64,000 nt of DNA from Subtercola boreus (GTDB taxonomy: Bacteria; Actinomycetota; Actinomycetes; Actinomycetales; Microbacteriaceae), in assembly GCF_003399635.1 (NCBI RefSeq), contig NZ_NBXB01000021.1, forward strand, positions 22,215 through 86,214. Direction: 5' to 3'. The notes under the pieces are model-generated. The model was given only the letters and a program-made list of their open reading frames with translations. It was not told where the DNA came from and did no database searches. Made by a program: the position numbers and the translations under genes. Of the stretch, positions 24,445-33,975 are shown piece after piece. Each line of letters starts with the position of its first letter. The first letter of the stretch is position 1.

Positions 24445-24990
24445 ATGAGTGAGCATGTCCACGGCGAGGAAGCTCGTTACGACCAGGGCTTGCTCTTCAC
24501 CGACGGTCTGCCCGAGCTCGACGACGCAGCGGGCTACCGCGGTGCCGTCGCTGCTCGCGCTGCGGGTATCACCTACCGCCAGCTCGACTACTGGGCTCGC
24601 ACATCCCTCGTCGAGCCCACCGTTCGTGGGGCAGCCGGATCAGGTTCGCAGCGCCTCTACGGATTCCGCGACATCCTGGTTCTGAAGCTCGTCAAGCGGC
24701 TGCTCGACACCGGTATCTCGCTGCAACAGATCCGCACCGCTATCGAGCAGTTGCGGGAGTCGGGCGTCACCGACCTCGCCCAGACCACGCTCATGAGCGA
24801 TGGCGCAAGCGTCTACCTCTGCACGTCGAACGACGAGGTCATCGACCTGGTCAGCCGCGGCCAGGGTGTGTTCGGCATCGCCGTCGGCAAGGTGCTCCGC
24901 GAGGTCGAATCCTCGCTCGTCGAGCTCGGCACCGATGTGGCCGACCCGATGGACGAACTCGCGGCCCGTCGCGCCGCTCGCTCCGCCTGA
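24445..24990 (+). CDS. MerR-family regulator (Rv1830-like)
   Basis: A 181-residue regulator; MerR helix-turn-helix in AGITYRQLDYWARTSLVEPT and RLYGFRDILVLKLVKRLLDT, followed by a helical dimerisation region (LQQIRTAIEQLRESG) and a small ligand-like domain (GASVYLCTSNDEVIDLV). Order garA-ftsR-merR matches Rv1827-Rv1828-Rv1830 of mycobacteria, where Rv1830 has been linked to growth and division control. The DUF151 gene that lies between the two MerR genes there is absent here (106-bp gap). Convergent with parA across a strong hairpin. Confidence 0.8.
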   Translation: MSEHVHGEEARYDQGLLFTDGLPELDDAAGYRGAVAARAAGITYRQLDYWARTSLVEPTVRGAAGSGSQRLYGFRDILVLKLVKRLLDTGISLQQIRTAIEQLRESGVTDLAQTTLMSDGASVYLCTSNDEVIDLVSRGQGVFGIAVGKVLREVESSLVELGTDVADPMDELAARRAARSA

Positions 24991-25030
24991 GCCACAGTTC
25001 TCTGACCCGGTAGCCTGCAGGTCGCCATCC

Positions 25031-25083
25031 ATCCACCGTTTCTTGTCGGTTTGGGTACTGTTTAGCGACAAAAAACGGTGGAT
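25031..25083. terminator. Bidirectional hairpin between merR and parA
   Basis: 18-bp arms at 25031-25048 and 25066-25083 (ATCCACCGTTTCTTGTCG and its complement, one mismatch) flank a 17-nt loop. The A/T tracts within the arms supply T-rich stretches on both strands. It lies between convergent genes, so it probably ends transcription from both sides. Confidence 0.65.
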
Positions 25084-25144
25084 CGACGAGACGGCGCGGG
25101 ACACCTCAGTAGTCGGCGGGCGCATGCCCGAGGGCGCCGGACGG

Positions 25145-25981
25145 CTAGTGGTCGGCGGGGGTGCGGCCGGCCGTGGCCGCGGCGTCGGCGTAGTCGCCGA
25201 TGCGGCCGGTGCGCATGACGCGCTCGAGCAACAGGTCGAAGTTGCGCGCCATCTCCTGCGCACCCTCACCCGGCCAGACGTGCAGCGGCTTTGCCGCACC
25301 CTGCGCCTGCTGGAGCGACGTGCGCTCCGGCAGCTGAGGCGAGAGCACGAGGGGCCCGAACATGTCGCGGAGCTCCTTGATGCGGAACTGGTGTTCGAGT
25401 GACTGCGACCGCACGCGGTTCACGATGATGCCGAGCGGCTGGAGCCGGGGGGAGAGACCGCGTCGGATCTCCTCGATCGCCCGGAGCGCCCGGTCGGCAG
25501 CGGCCACCGAGAACAGCCCGGGCTCGGTCACGACGGTCACGCGATCGCTCGCGGCCCACGCGGTGCGCGTGAGGGCGTTCAGCGACGGCGCGCAGTCGAT
25601 CAGAACGAGGTCGTAGTCGCTCTCGACGGTGGCGAGTGCTTCTTCGAGCTTCCAGATGTCACGGATCGACGGATGCGGCCCGTCGAAGTTGAGGGCCGAA
25701 GGCGATCCGATCAGCACATCGATTGTGCCGCCCCGGTCTTTGGTCCAGCCGGAGGGGGCGATGGCCGCCCGAACGATCTTCTCTTTGGGCGAGGCGAGCA
25801 CATCGGCGACGTTCAGGTGACCGGAGACGTTGATGTCCATGCCGGTCGAGACATCCGACTGCGGGTCGAGGTCCACCACGAGCGTGCGGAGACCCTTCGC
25901 GAACGCCGCGGAAGCCAGGCCGAGGGTGACGGTTGTCTTACCGACCCCGCCCTTGAGTGAGCTGACGCTGAGTACATGCAC
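25145..25981 (-). CDS. ParA/MinD-family ATPase (orphan)
   Basis: A 278-residue deviant Walker ATPase: KGGVGKTT at residues 10-17, the switch DLDPQSDVSTGMD and YDLVLIDCAPSLNALTRTAW. ParA-type ATPases pattern on DNA or membranes to place chromosomes, plasmids or polar complexes. No ParB gene or obvious parS is adjacent, so it is an orphan member. It is divergent from pyruvate carboxylase with an 87-bp gap. Confidence 0.85.
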   Translation of the reverse strand: MHVLSVSSLKGGVGKTTVTLGLASAAFAKGLRTLVVDLDPQSDVSTGMDINVSGHLNVADVLASPKEKIVRAAIAPSGWTKDRGGTIDVLIGSPSALNFDGPHPSIRDIWKLEEALATVESDYDLVLIDCAPSLNALTRTAWAASDRVTVVTEPGLFSVAAADRALRAIEEIRRGLSPRLQPLGIIVNRVRSQSLEHQFRIKELRDMFGPLVLSPQLPERTSLQQAQGAAKPLHVWPGEGAQEMARNFDLLLERVMRTGRIGDYADAAATAGRTPADH

Positions 25982-26068
25982 AATCGACTACGTTACCTTC
26001 ACTAGGCTGGGAGAACCTAACTGTCTCCTGTATGCCGCATGGGTGCTGCACTGCTTCGGAAGGACCGT

Positions 26069-29000
26069 ATGTTCGCCAAGATTCTGGTTGCCAATCGAGG
26101 AGAGATCGCGATCCGCGCGTTCCGCGCCGCGTACGAACTCGGAGCCAAGACGGTCGCCGTCTTCCCCTACGAGGATCGCAACTCGATGCACCGCCTGAAG
26201 GCCGATGAGGCCTACCAGATCGGCGAGATCGGGCATCCGGTTCGCGCCTACCTCGACGTGAGCGAGATCATCCGCGTCGCGAAGGAGTCGGGCGCCGACG
26301 CGATCTACCCCGGCTATGGCTTTCTGAGCGAGAACCCCGAGCTCGCATCCGCCGCCGCAGAGGCGGGCATCACCTTCATCGGCCCGGCGAACAATGTGCT
26401 CGAGATGGCGGGGAACAAGGTCACCGCGAAGGAGCACGCGATCGCGGCCGGCGTGCCGGTGCTGCGATCCACCCCTGCCACTCGCGACATCGAGGAACTG
26501 CTCGCGGGAGCCGACGACATCGGTTTCCCGATCTTCGCCAAGGCGGTCGCCGGCGGCGGCGGGCGGGGGATGCGCCGGGTCGAGACAAAAGAGGAACTCC
26601 GCAGCGCCCTCGAAGCGGCGATGCGCGAGGCCGACAGTGCGTTCGGCGACCCGACCATGTTCCTCGAGCAGGCAGTGCTCCGGCCGCGCCACATCGAGGT
26701 GCAGATCCTCGCCGACACGCAGGGCAACACCGTGCACCTGTTCGAGCGCGACTGCTCCGTGCAACGCCGCAACCAGAAGGTCGTCGAGATCGCTCCCGCC
26801 CCGAATATCAGCGACGAGCTCCGCGAGGCGCTGCACAGCGACGCCATCAAATTCGCGAAGTCGATCAACTACGTCAACGCGGGCACGGTCGAGTTCCTCG
26901 TCGACACGGTGGGGGAGCGCGCGGGCGAGCATGTCTTCATCGAGATGAATCCGCGCATCCAGGTCGAGCACACGGTGACCGAGGAGGTCACCGACGTCGA
27001 CCTCGTGCAGTCGCAGATGCTGATCGCCTCAGGGTCGAGCCTCGAAGAGCTCGGTCTGACCCAGGATCGCATCGTGCTCCGCGGCGCCGCCCTGCAGTGC
27101 CGCATCACGACCGAGGACCCGAACGCGGGTTTCCGGCCCGACACGGGCAAGATCACGACCTACCGCTCACCGGGTGGTTCGGGCATCCGGCTCGACGGCG
27201 GCACGGTCGCCGCTGGCGCGCAGATCAGCCCCCACTTCGACTCGATGCTCGTGAAGCTCACCTGTCGCGGGCGCGACTTCCCCGCCGCGGTGCGCCGCTC
27301 GAAGCGCGCCCTCGCCGAGTTCCGCATCCGCGGCGTCAGCACGAACATCCCGTTCCTGCAGGCCGTGCTCGAAGACCCGTCGTTCGCGGCCGGCGACCTC
27401 AGCACCGCCTTCATCGAGGAGCGGCCCGAACTGTTCGCGACGCATGTGTCGAAAGACCGTGGGTCGAAGATCGTCAACTGGCTGGCCGACGTCACCGTCA
27501 ACCAGCCGAACGGCAAGCGCGTCGGCACGGTGAACCCTGTCGCGAAGCTTCCCGAGATCGACATCACGACGCCGGCTCCGGATGGATCGCGGCAGAGGCT
27601 GCTCGCCCTGGGCCCCGTCGGCTTCGCCGCAGACCTCCGCGCGCAGACGGCGCTCGGCGTCACCGAGACGACGTTCCGGGATGCCCACCAGAGCCTTCTC
27701 GCAACGAGAGTGCGCACGAAGGACCTGCTGACGGTCGCGCCCTACGTCGCGCGCCTGACGCCCGAGCTCCTGAGCGTCGAAGCCTGGGGCGGAGCAACCT
27801 ACGACGTCGCCCTGCGGTTCCTCGGCGAGGACCCGTGGGAGCGCCTCGCAGCGCTCCGCGAGGCCCTGCCGAACATCAACATCCAGATGCTGCTGAGAGG
27901 CCGCAACACCGTCGGCTACACGCCGTACCCGACGGAGGTCACCGACGCGTTCGTGAAGGAGGCGGCATCCACCGGTGTGGACATCTTCCGCATCTTCGAT
28001 GCACTGAACGACGTCAGCCAGATGCGACCCGCAATCGAGTCCGTGCTCGCCACCGGCACCACTCTGGCGGAGGTCGCGGTCTGCTACACCGGCGACCTGC
28101 TCGACCCGGCCGAGGATCTCTACACCCTCGACTACTACCTGAAGCTCGCCGAGCAGATTGTCGGGGCGGGTGCGCACATCCTCGCCATCAAGGACATGGC
28201 GGGGCTCCTCCGGCCCTACGCGGCCGAGAAGCTGGTGGCGGCGTTCCGGGAGAACTTCGACGTTCCCGTGCACGTGCACACCCACGACACCGCGGGCGGC
28301 CAGCTCGCGACCCTGCTTGCGGCGAGCCGCGCGAGCGCTGACGCGGTGGATGTCGCGAGTGCCCCCATGTCGGGCACGACCTCGCAGCCCAGCGCCTCCG
28401 CGCTCGTCGCGGCGCTGGCCCACACCGAGCGGGACACCGGCCTGTCCCTCCAGGCGGTCAGCGACCTCGAGCCCTATTGGGAGGCCGTGCGGGAGCTGTA
28501 TCGTCCGTTCGAGTCCGGACTTCCGGGCCCCACCGGGCGCGTCTACAAGCACGAAATCCCGGGCGGCCAGCTGTCGAATCTCCGCCAGCAGGCCATCGCG
28601 CTCGGCCTCGCCGACCACTTCGAGAAGATCGAAGACCTGTACGCCGCCGCCAACAGCATCCTCGGCCGCATCCCGAAGGTCACACCGTCTTCGAAGGTGG
28701 TCGGAGACCTCGCCCTGCACCTCGCGGCCGTCGGAGCCGACCCGGCCGATTTCGAAGCCCATCCGGGCAACTACGACATCCCTGACTCGGTGATCGGCTT
28801 CATGGCCGGCGAGCTCGGCGACCTGCCGGGCGGCTGGCCAGAACCCTTCCGTTCGAAAGTGCTCGAAGGCAAGAAGATCACCATCGGAGTGACGGAGGTC
28901 AGCGACGACGACAAGGCGCTCATCGGTCCCGCCGCGACATCCGCCGACCGTCGCTCGACGCTCAACCGGCTGCTCTTTCCGGGCCCGACAGCCGCCTTCG

Positions 29001-29476
29001 AGCAGCAGCGTGAGACCTACGGCGACCTGAGCGTCGTCGAGACCGCCGATTATCTCTTCGGCCTGAACCAGGGCGACGAGCACGTCGTCGAGCTCTCACC
29101 CGGTGTGCAGCTGTTCATCGGCCTCGAGGCGATCGGCGAGGTCGACGAGAAGGGGATGCGCGCGGTCATGACCATCCTGAACGGCCAGCTGCGGCCGGTG
29201 CAGGTGCGCGACGCGAACGTCAAGGTCACCGTTACCCAGGCGGAGAAGGCGGATGCGTCCCGTCCCGGCCACGTCGCGGCACCGTTCTCGGGCGTGGTGA
29301 CGCTGAAGGTCGAGGAGGGCTCGGTCATCGCGGCCGGCGACGCCATTGCGACCATCGAGGCGATGAAGATGGAGGCGGCGATCACGTCGCCCGTGGGCGG
29401 CACCGTCAGGCGGCTCGCGATCCCGAAGACGCAGCAGGTGGAGGCGGGCGACCTGCTGGTGGTCGTCGAGGGGTAA
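26069..29476 (+). CDS. pyc: Pyruvate carboxylase
   Basis: A full-length 1135-residue biotin enzyme making oxaloacetate from pyruvate, bicarbonate and ATP (anaplerosis). Order of domains: biotin carboxylase (ILVANRGEIAIRAFRAAYEL at the N-terminus, glycine-rich AVAGGGGRGMRRV, EMNPRIQVEHTVTE), carboxyltransferase (LRGRNTVGYTPYPTEV, HVHTHDTAGG metal site) and the biotin carrier domain with EAMKMEAA, Lys1100 being the biotinylation site. ATG at 26069 has GGAAGGA upstream. Transcribed alone, divergent from parA. Confidence 0.97.
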   Translation: MFAKILVANRGEIAIRAFRAAYELGAKTVAVFPYEDRNSMHRLKADEAYQIGEIGHPVRAYLDVSEIIRVAKESGADAIYPGYGFLSENPELASAAAEAGITFIGPANNVLEMAGNKVTAKEHAIAAGVPVLRSTPATRDIEELLAGADDIGFPIFAKAVAGGGGRGMRRVETKEELRSALEAAMREADSAFGDPTMFLEQAVLRPRHIEVQILADTQGNTVHLFERDCSVQRRNQKVVEIAPAPNISDELREALHSDAIKFAKSINYVNAGTVEFLVDTVGERAGEHVFIEMNPRIQVEHTVTEEVTDVDLVQSQMLIASGSSLEELGLTQDRIVLRGAALQCRITTEDPNAGFRPDTGKITTYRSPGGSGIRLDGGTVAAGAQISPHFDSMLVKLTCRGRDFPAAVRRSKRALAEFRIRGVSTNIPFLQAVLEDPSFAAGDLSTAFIEERPELFATHVSKDRGSKIVNWLADVTVNQPNGKRVGTVNPVAKLPEIDITTPAPDGSRQRLLALGPVGFAADLRAQTALGVTETTFRDAHQSLLATRVRTKDLLTVAPYVARLTPELLSVEAWGGATYDVALRFLGEDPWERLAALREALPNINIQMLLRGRNTVGYTPYPTEVTDAFVKEAASTGVDIFRIFDALNDVSQMRPAIESVLATGTTLAEVAVCYTGDLLDPAEDLYTLDYYLKLAEQIVGAGAHILAIKDMAGLLRPYAAEKLVAAFRENFDVPVHVHTHDTAGGQLATLLAASRASADAVDVASAPMSGTTSQPSASALVAALAHTERDTGLSLQAVSDLEPYWEAVRELYRPFESGLPGPTGRVYKHEIPGGQLSNLRQQAIALGLADHFEKIEDLYAAANSILGRIPKVTPSSKVVGDLALHLAAVGADPADFEAHPGNYDIPDSVIGFMAGELGDLPGGWPEPFRSKVLEGKKITIGVTEVSDDDKALIGPAATSADRRSTLNRLLFPGPTAAFEQQRETYGDLSVVETADYLFGLNQGDEHVVELSPGVQLFIGLEAIGEVDEKGMRAVMTILNGQLRPVQVRDANVKVTVTQAEKADASRPGHVAAPFSGVVTLKVEEGSVIAAGDAIATIEAMKMEAAITSPVGGTVRRLAIPKTQQVEAGDLLVVVEG

Positions 29477-29514
29477 GCGGGCGCGGTGGGGCATCCGGGG
29501 CGGGGCTGAACCGG

Positions 29515-29520
29515 TAAAAT
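29515..29520 (+). promoter_or_regulatory. Candidate -10 box for the deformylase gene
   Basis: TAAAAT followed by CGG lies 31 bp upstream of the GTG start, with GAGGAG between. The same TARAATCGG string (TAGAATCGG, 33213-33221) occurs upstream of the PlsC gene. No clear -35 is visible. Confidence 0.4.
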
Positions 29521-29551
29521 CGGTTCCGCCCTACAACGAGGAGTGCCCCCT

Positions 29552-30043
29552 GTGACTGCCCGCGAGATCCGAATCTTCGGAGATCCCGTTCTCAAGACCG
29601 TCAGCGACGAGATCGGCGTCATCGACGACCGGGTGCGGGCGCTGGTGGATGACCTGCTCGACTCGGTTCGCCTGCCGGGCCGTGCCGGAGTGGCCGCCTC
29701 GCAGATCGGGGTGAACCTCCGCGCGTTCAGCTACAACGTCGACGGCGAGCTCGGTTACCTGCTGAACCCGCGCCTCGTGGAGGTCTCGGGCGAGCCCGTG
29801 CTGATGGACGAGGGCTGCCTCTCGGTGCCGAACCTGTGGTTCAAGACGCTCCGCTACCCGTTCGCCCGCGCCGTCGGGCTGAATCTCGACGGCGAGGAGG
29901 TCGAGGTGTCAGGTACAGGTGTGATGGCGCAGGCGCTGCAGCACGAGACCGACCACCTCGACGGGATGCTCTACCTCGACCGTCTCGAGAAGGAGACCCG
30001 TCGGCAGGCGATGCGCGAGGTGCGCGAGTCCGACTGGTTCTGA
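29552..30043 (+). CDS. def: Peptide deformylase
   Basis: A 163-residue metalloenzyme removing formyl groups from nascent proteins. All three active-site motifs are present: GVAASQ (46-51), EGCLS with metal ligand Cys89 (87-91) and HETDH with His131, catalytic Glu132 and His135. A GTG start with GAGGAG Shine-Dalgarno gives the usual type I length. Confidence 0.92.
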   Translation: MTAREIRIFGDPVLKTVSDEIGVIDDRVRALVDDLLDSVRLPGRAGVAASQIGVNLRAFSYNVDGELGYLLNPRLVEVSGEPVLMDEGCLSVPNLWFKTLRYPFARAVGLNLDGEEVEVSGTGVMAQALQHETDHLDGMLYLDRLEKETRRQAMREVRESDWF

Positions 30044-30094
30044 CCGTCCCCGCCCCCCACCCCCGGCCCGTGCTCCCGCCCGGCCCCGTCGTCC

Positions 30095-30210
30095 GTGAGA
30101 CGGCTGCGCGCATCCGCAGCCTCATTCGCCCCCGGCCCCCCGTTGTTCGTGAGACGCCCGCGCGCAGGTGAGACGCGCACGCCGGTCTCACTTGGCCGCA
30201 ACCGTCTCAC
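30095..30210. repeat. Cluster of GTGAGACG motifs, direct and inverted
   Basis: GTGAGACG occurs at 30095-30102, 30149-30156 and 30168-30175, and its complement at 30203-30210 (CGTCTCAC), with a near copy GTCTCAC at 30185-30191. Pairing the third with either inverted copy would make a hairpin. The cluster fills most of the space between the deformylase and fadD15-type stops. Function unknown. Confidence 0.55.
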
Positions 30211-30226
30211 GTCGCGCCAGCTGGCG

Positions 30227-30309
30227 CTCAGTGCGCGCGACGACTCAGCGCGCGCGACGGCTCAGTGCGCGGCGACGACTCAGTGCGCGAAGACTCAGTG
30301 CGCGACGGA
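30227..30309. repeat. Tandem CTCAGTGCGCG repeat spanning the acyl-CoA ligase stop codon
   Basis: Five degenerate units of 15-18 bp beginning CTCAGTGCGCG (one CTCAGCGCGCG). On the minus strand each reads CGCGCACTGAG, so the ligase gene's own terminal codons (Ala-His-stop) form the first unit and are followed by four further copies, each with a TGA. Confidence 0.7.
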
Positions 30310-32121
30310 GATGCCCTCGGTCGCCGGGGCGCTGGAGTACATGCGCTCGATCACGTCGGAGAAGTCCGAGACGATCACGCTCCGCTTGATGGTGAGCTTC
30401 GGCGTGAGGTGACCGCTCTCCTCCGTGAGGTCTGAGGGCAGCACGATGAACTTGCGGATCGACTCGGCCCTCGAGACCGTGGCGTTCGCGGCATCCACCG
30501 CCCGCTGGATCTCGGCGAGCACCGCCGGGTTCTGCGATGCCTCGGCGAGCGTCATGTCCTTCTTCTCGCCGTGGTTGCCGAGCCAGACGGGCAGCATCTC
30601 GGTGTCGAGCGTGACGAGCGCGGAGATGAAGGGCTTCTGGTCGCCGACGACGACGACCTGGCCGACCAGGGGGTTCGCGCGGATGGGGTCTTCGAGCACG
30701 GCAGGCGCGACGTTCTTGCCACCGGCGGTGACGATGATCTCCTTCTTGCGGCCCGTGATGGTGAGGAAGCCGTCGTCATCGAGCGCACCGATGTCGCCGG
30801 TGCGGAACCACTCACCGTCCATCGCCTCGGCCGTGGCCTTCTCGTTGTTCCAGTAGCCCGCGAACACGTTGATGCCGGAGACCTGGATCTCGCCGTCCTC
30901 AGCGATCCGGACGCCCACCCCCGGCAGGGGCGGACCGACCGTGTCGATCTTGAACTGGTCGGTCAGGTTCACGGTCGCCGGTGCCGTCGTCTCGGTGAGG
31001 CCGTAACCTTCGAGGATCGTGATGCCGAGGCTCCGGTAGAAGTGGCCGAGGCGGTGGCCGAGCGGCGCGGAACCCGAGACGGCGTACTTCGTGCGACCGC
31101 CGAGCGCGGCACGGAGCTTCGAATAGACGAGGCGATCGAAGAGCGCGAAGCGGAGCTTCAGGCCGAGCGGCACGCTGCCGGCATCCAGTGCCTCAGAGTG
31201 CGCGATCGCCACGGCGGCGGCCTGACGGAAGATCTTGCCGCGGCCGGCGCCCTCAGCCTTCTGCTCCGACGAGTTGTAGACCTTCTCGAACACCCGCGGA
31301 ACCGCGAGCAGGAAGGTCGGCTTGAACGATCCGAGGGCGGGCAGCAGCTGCTTGGTGTCGGCCTGGTGCCCCACCTTCACACCCGCGTGGATGCAGATGA
31401 TCGAGATGAACCGGGCGAACACGTGCGCGGTCGTGATGAAGAGGAGGGTGGAGGCGCCGTCATTCACGACATCGGCGAGTTTGACCGCGGCGTTCCGGGA
31501 GAGCTCCACGAAGTTCGAGTGCGTCAGGATGCAGCCCTTCGGGCGCCCCATCGTGCCCGAGGTGTAGATGAGGGTGGCGAGGTCGCTTCCCTTCGCGAGG
31601 GAGCGGCGACGCTCCACCTCGGCGTCGTCGACCCCAGTTCCGCCGGCGACGATCTTGTCGAGGTCGCCGAGGCCGACCTGCCAGACCTTCGAGACGAGGG
31701 GGAGGTCGGCCGCGACTTCGTCGAAGCGGGCGAAGTGGTCGGGGGTCTCGACGAGCACCGCGACGGCCCCGGAGTCGCTGAGGCTCCACTGCACCTGTGA
31801 GGGAGAGGACGTCTCGTACACAGGCACGAGAACCGCACCGGCGAACCAGGTCGCGAAGTCGATCAAGGTCCACTCGTAGCGCGTGCGGCACATCAGGCCG
31901 ATCTTGTCGCCCGGCCCGATTCCGGCTGCGATGAGCCCCTTGGCGAGGGCCCGCACCTGATTGAGGAACTCGGTGGCCGAGACATCCGTCCACCCGCCGG
32001 TGCCCGACGGCACGGCGAACAGCGGCGCGTCGGGCGTGAGCGCGACCCGCTTCACCAGCAGGTCGGTCGCGTTGGCCTCGGGATCGGCCGCGACGACGGC
32101 GGGGGCGACAAACTGGTCCAC
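30295..32121 (-). CDS. Long-chain fatty acid-CoA ligase (FadD15-like)
   Basis: A 608-residue AMP-forming ligase with P-loop YTSGTMGRPKGCILTHSN, adenine motif EGYGLTETTAP, hinge TGDIGALDDDGFLTITGRKK and a C-terminal Lys region (HLTPKLTIKRSVI). The AAA-like FadD15 group (long N-domain, ELS-NAAV spacing) activates long-chain acids for phospholipid synthesis. GTG start has GAAGGAG. The order ligase-ROK-PlsC-AroG-kinase resembles the Rv2187-Rv2176 region of M. tuberculosis. The 3' end is embedded in a tandem repeat. Confidence 0.85.
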   Translation of the reverse strand: MDQFVAPAVVAADPEANATDLLVKRVALTPDAPLFAVPSGTGGWTDVSATEFLNQVRALAKGLIAAGIGPGDKIGLMCRTRYEWTLIDFATWFAGAVLVPVYETSSPSQVQWSLSDSGAVAVLVETPDHFARFDEVAADLPLVSKVWQVGLGDLDKIVAGGTGVDDAEVERRRSLAKGSDLATLIYTSGTMGRPKGCILTHSNFVELSRNAAVKLADVVNDGASTLLFITTAHVFARFISIICIHAGVKVGHQADTKQLLPALGSFKPTFLLAVPRVFEKVYNSSEQKAEGAGRGKIFRQAAAVAIAHSEALDAGSVPLGLKLRFALFDRLVYSKLRAALGGRTKYAVSGSAPLGHRLGHFYRSLGITILEGYGLTETTAPATVNLTDQFKIDTVGPPLPGVGVRIAEDGEIQVSGINVFAGYWNNEKATAEAMDGEWFRTGDIGALDDDGFLTITGRKKEIIVTAGGKNVAPAVLEDPIRANPLVGQVVVVGDQKPFISALVTLDTEMLPVWLGNHGEKKDMTLAEASQNPAVLAEIQRAVDAANATVSRAESIRKFIVLPSDLTEESGHLTPKLTIKRSVIVSDFSDVIERMYSSAPATEGISVAH

Positions 32122-32249
32122 GGTGACTCCTTCGGTTCCTTACCCGCCGAGTCTATCGGTGGGCGATCACAGCCGACTGTGGGCGGATCGTCAGCCTTCG
32201 CTGCACGGATGATTCGACACAGGCCCCCCGCGACAGCGAAGATGTCTCT

Positions 32250-33197
32250 GTGCAAGCCATAGGAATCGACATTGGCGGAACGAAGATCGCGGGCGCGCTC
32301 GTCGACGAGCTGGGAACCATCCTGCGCTCCGACCGGCAGCCGACCTCGGCCAGCAGTCCGCAGCTCATAGAAGACGCCGTCGTCGCGATGGTCGAACGAC
32401 TCTCCGAAGGTGCGGAGGTCGAAGCCGTCGGTGTTGCCGCGGCGGGGTTCATCGACGCCGCGCAGTCGACCGTCTACTACGCGCCGAACATCGCCTGGCG
32501 GAATGAGCCGTTCCGGGAGAAGCTCGAACGGCGCCTGCACAAACACATCATCGTGGAGAACGACGCGAATGCCGCCGGTTGGGCGGAGTTCCGCTTCGGT
32601 GCGGGCCGGCTCGTGAGCGACATGGTCATCCTCACCATCGGCACGGGCGTGGGCGGGGCGATCGTCTCCGGCGACAAGCTGTTCCGCGGTGGTTTCGGTG
32701 CTGCCGCCGAACTCGGCCACCTGCGTGTCGTCCCCGACGGACTGCCCTGCGGCTGCGGCGCGCGCGGCTGCATCGAGCAGTATGGATCGGGCCGCGCCCT
32801 CCTCCGCACCGCGAACGAACTCGCCGATGCGGGCGGCGTCGGCATCGGCCTCGCGGATGCCCGGGCCCGGGTCGGCACCCTGACCGGGCTCGACGTGAGC
32901 GAGCTCATCCAGAGCGGGGACCCGGGTGCGCTGCTGGCTCTTCGCACCCTCGGGCACTGGTTGGGGCAGGCGTCGGCCAGTCTCGGCGCCGTTCTCGACC
33001 CACAGCTGTTCGTCATCGGCGGGGGAGTCGCGCAGGCGGGGGAGCTGCTGCTCGACCCGATCCGTTCGGCCTACCTCGACGTGCTGCCGGCGCGGGGGTT
33101 CCACCCGGAACCCGAATTCCGCATCGCGGAGCTGGTCAACGACGCCGGAGTGGTCGGTGCCGCCGACCTCGCGCGGCTGTATGCCGAGTCCATCTGA
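32250..33197 (+). CDS. ROK-family glucokinase-like sugar kinase
   Basis: A 315-residue kinase with N-terminal phosphate motif IGIDIGGTKIAGALVDELG, catalytic Asp in VENDANAAGWAEF, and the ROK zinc motif CGCGARGCIEQYGSG. It probably phosphorylates glucose with ATP or polyphosphate; other hexoses are possible. The GTG start is set by the conserved first strand. Divergent from the acyl-CoA ligase (128-bp gap), 44 bp upstream of plsC. Confidence 0.85.
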   Translation: MQAIGIDIGGTKIAGALVDELGTILRSDRQPTSASSPQLIEDAVVAMVERLSEGAEVEAVGVAAAGFIDAAQSTVYYAPNIAWRNEPFREKLERRLHKHIIVENDANAAGWAEFRFGAGRLVSDMVILTIGTGVGGAIVSGDKLFRGGFGAAAELGHLRVVPDGLPCGCGARGCIEQYGSGRALLRTANELADAGGVGIGLADARARVGTLTGLDVSELIQSGDPGALLALRTLGHWLGQASASLGAVLDPQLFVIGGGVAQAGELLLDPIRSAYLDVLPARGFHPEPEFRIAELVNDAGVVGAADLARLYAESI

Positions 33198-33241
33198 CCG
33201 GTCGGCGTCCCGTAGAATCGGGGCCAGACGCAAGGACGACG

Positions 33242-33928
33242 ATGTTTTACTGGTTCATGAAGTACATAGTTGCCGGCCCGATCGTGAAGGCCGTCTTCCG
33301 CCCGTGGGTGCGGGGCGCCGAGAACATTCCCCAGACGGGCGGTGCCATCCTCGCGAGCAACCACCTCTCTTTCGCCGACTCCGTCTTTTTGCCGCTGATG
33401 ATGGATCGGCGCGTCAGCTTTCTGGCGAAGAGCGAGTACTTCACGGGTAAGGGCCTGAAGGGCCGGCTCGTCAAACTGTTTTTCACAGCCACCGGGCAGC
33501 TGCCGATCGACCGTTCGGGCGGCAAGGCCTCCGAGGCGTCCCTGAACACGGGGCTCGAGGTTCTCGGCAAGGGCGACCTGCTCGGCATCTACCCCGAAGG
33601 CACGCGGAGCCCTGACGCGAAGATGTACCGCGGCCGCACCGGCGTGGCACGCATGGTGCTCGAGGCGGGGGTGCCGATCATCCCGGTCGCCATGATCGAC
33701 ACTGAGAAGGTGATGACGGTGGGATCGGGCATCCACATCCGCCGGATTGGCATCGTGTTCGGCGAGCCACTAGATTTCTCTAGGTTCGAAGGCATGGAAT
33801 CCGACCGGTTCGTACTTCGTTCGATCACCGACGAGATCATGTACGAACTGCACCGCATCAGCGGTCAGGAATACTCCGATGTGTATGCGACTTCTGTGAA
33901 GGACAAGCGCACGCGGGCGCGACGGTGA
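33242..33928 (+). CDS. plsC: 1-acyl-sn-glycerol-3-phosphate acyltransferase
   Basis: A 228-residue membrane-associated acyltransferase that adds the second acyl chain to make phosphatidic acid. Motifs: NHLSFAD (40-46, catalytic His-X4-Asp) and PEGTRS (118-123). A hydrophobic N-terminus (YWFMKYIVAGPIVKAV) anchors it. TAGAAT (33213-33218) is a likely -10 box with AAGGACGACG before ATG. With the upstream-strand acyl-CoA ligase it forms a lipid-synthesis neighbourhood. Confidence 0.88.
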   Translation: MFYWFMKYIVAGPIVKAVFRPWVRGAENIPQTGGAILASNHLSFADSVFLPLMMDRRVSFLAKSEYFTGKGLKGRLVKLFFTATGQLPIDRSGGKASEASLNTGLEVLGKGDLLGIYPEGTRSPDAKMYRGRTGVARMVLEAGVPIIPVAMIDTEKVMTVGSGIHIRRIGIVFGEPLDFSRFEGMESDRFVLRSITDEIMYELHRISGQEYSDVYATSVKDKRTRARR

Positions 33929-33975
33929 ACGGCCCGAGGGCCGACCTGTGGGCAAAATTCGAGAAAAGTGTTGTC

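Noticed and set aside
30095..30309. CRISPR-like array
   Set aside because: Units are 8-18 bp without regular unique spacers, and no cas genes are near.
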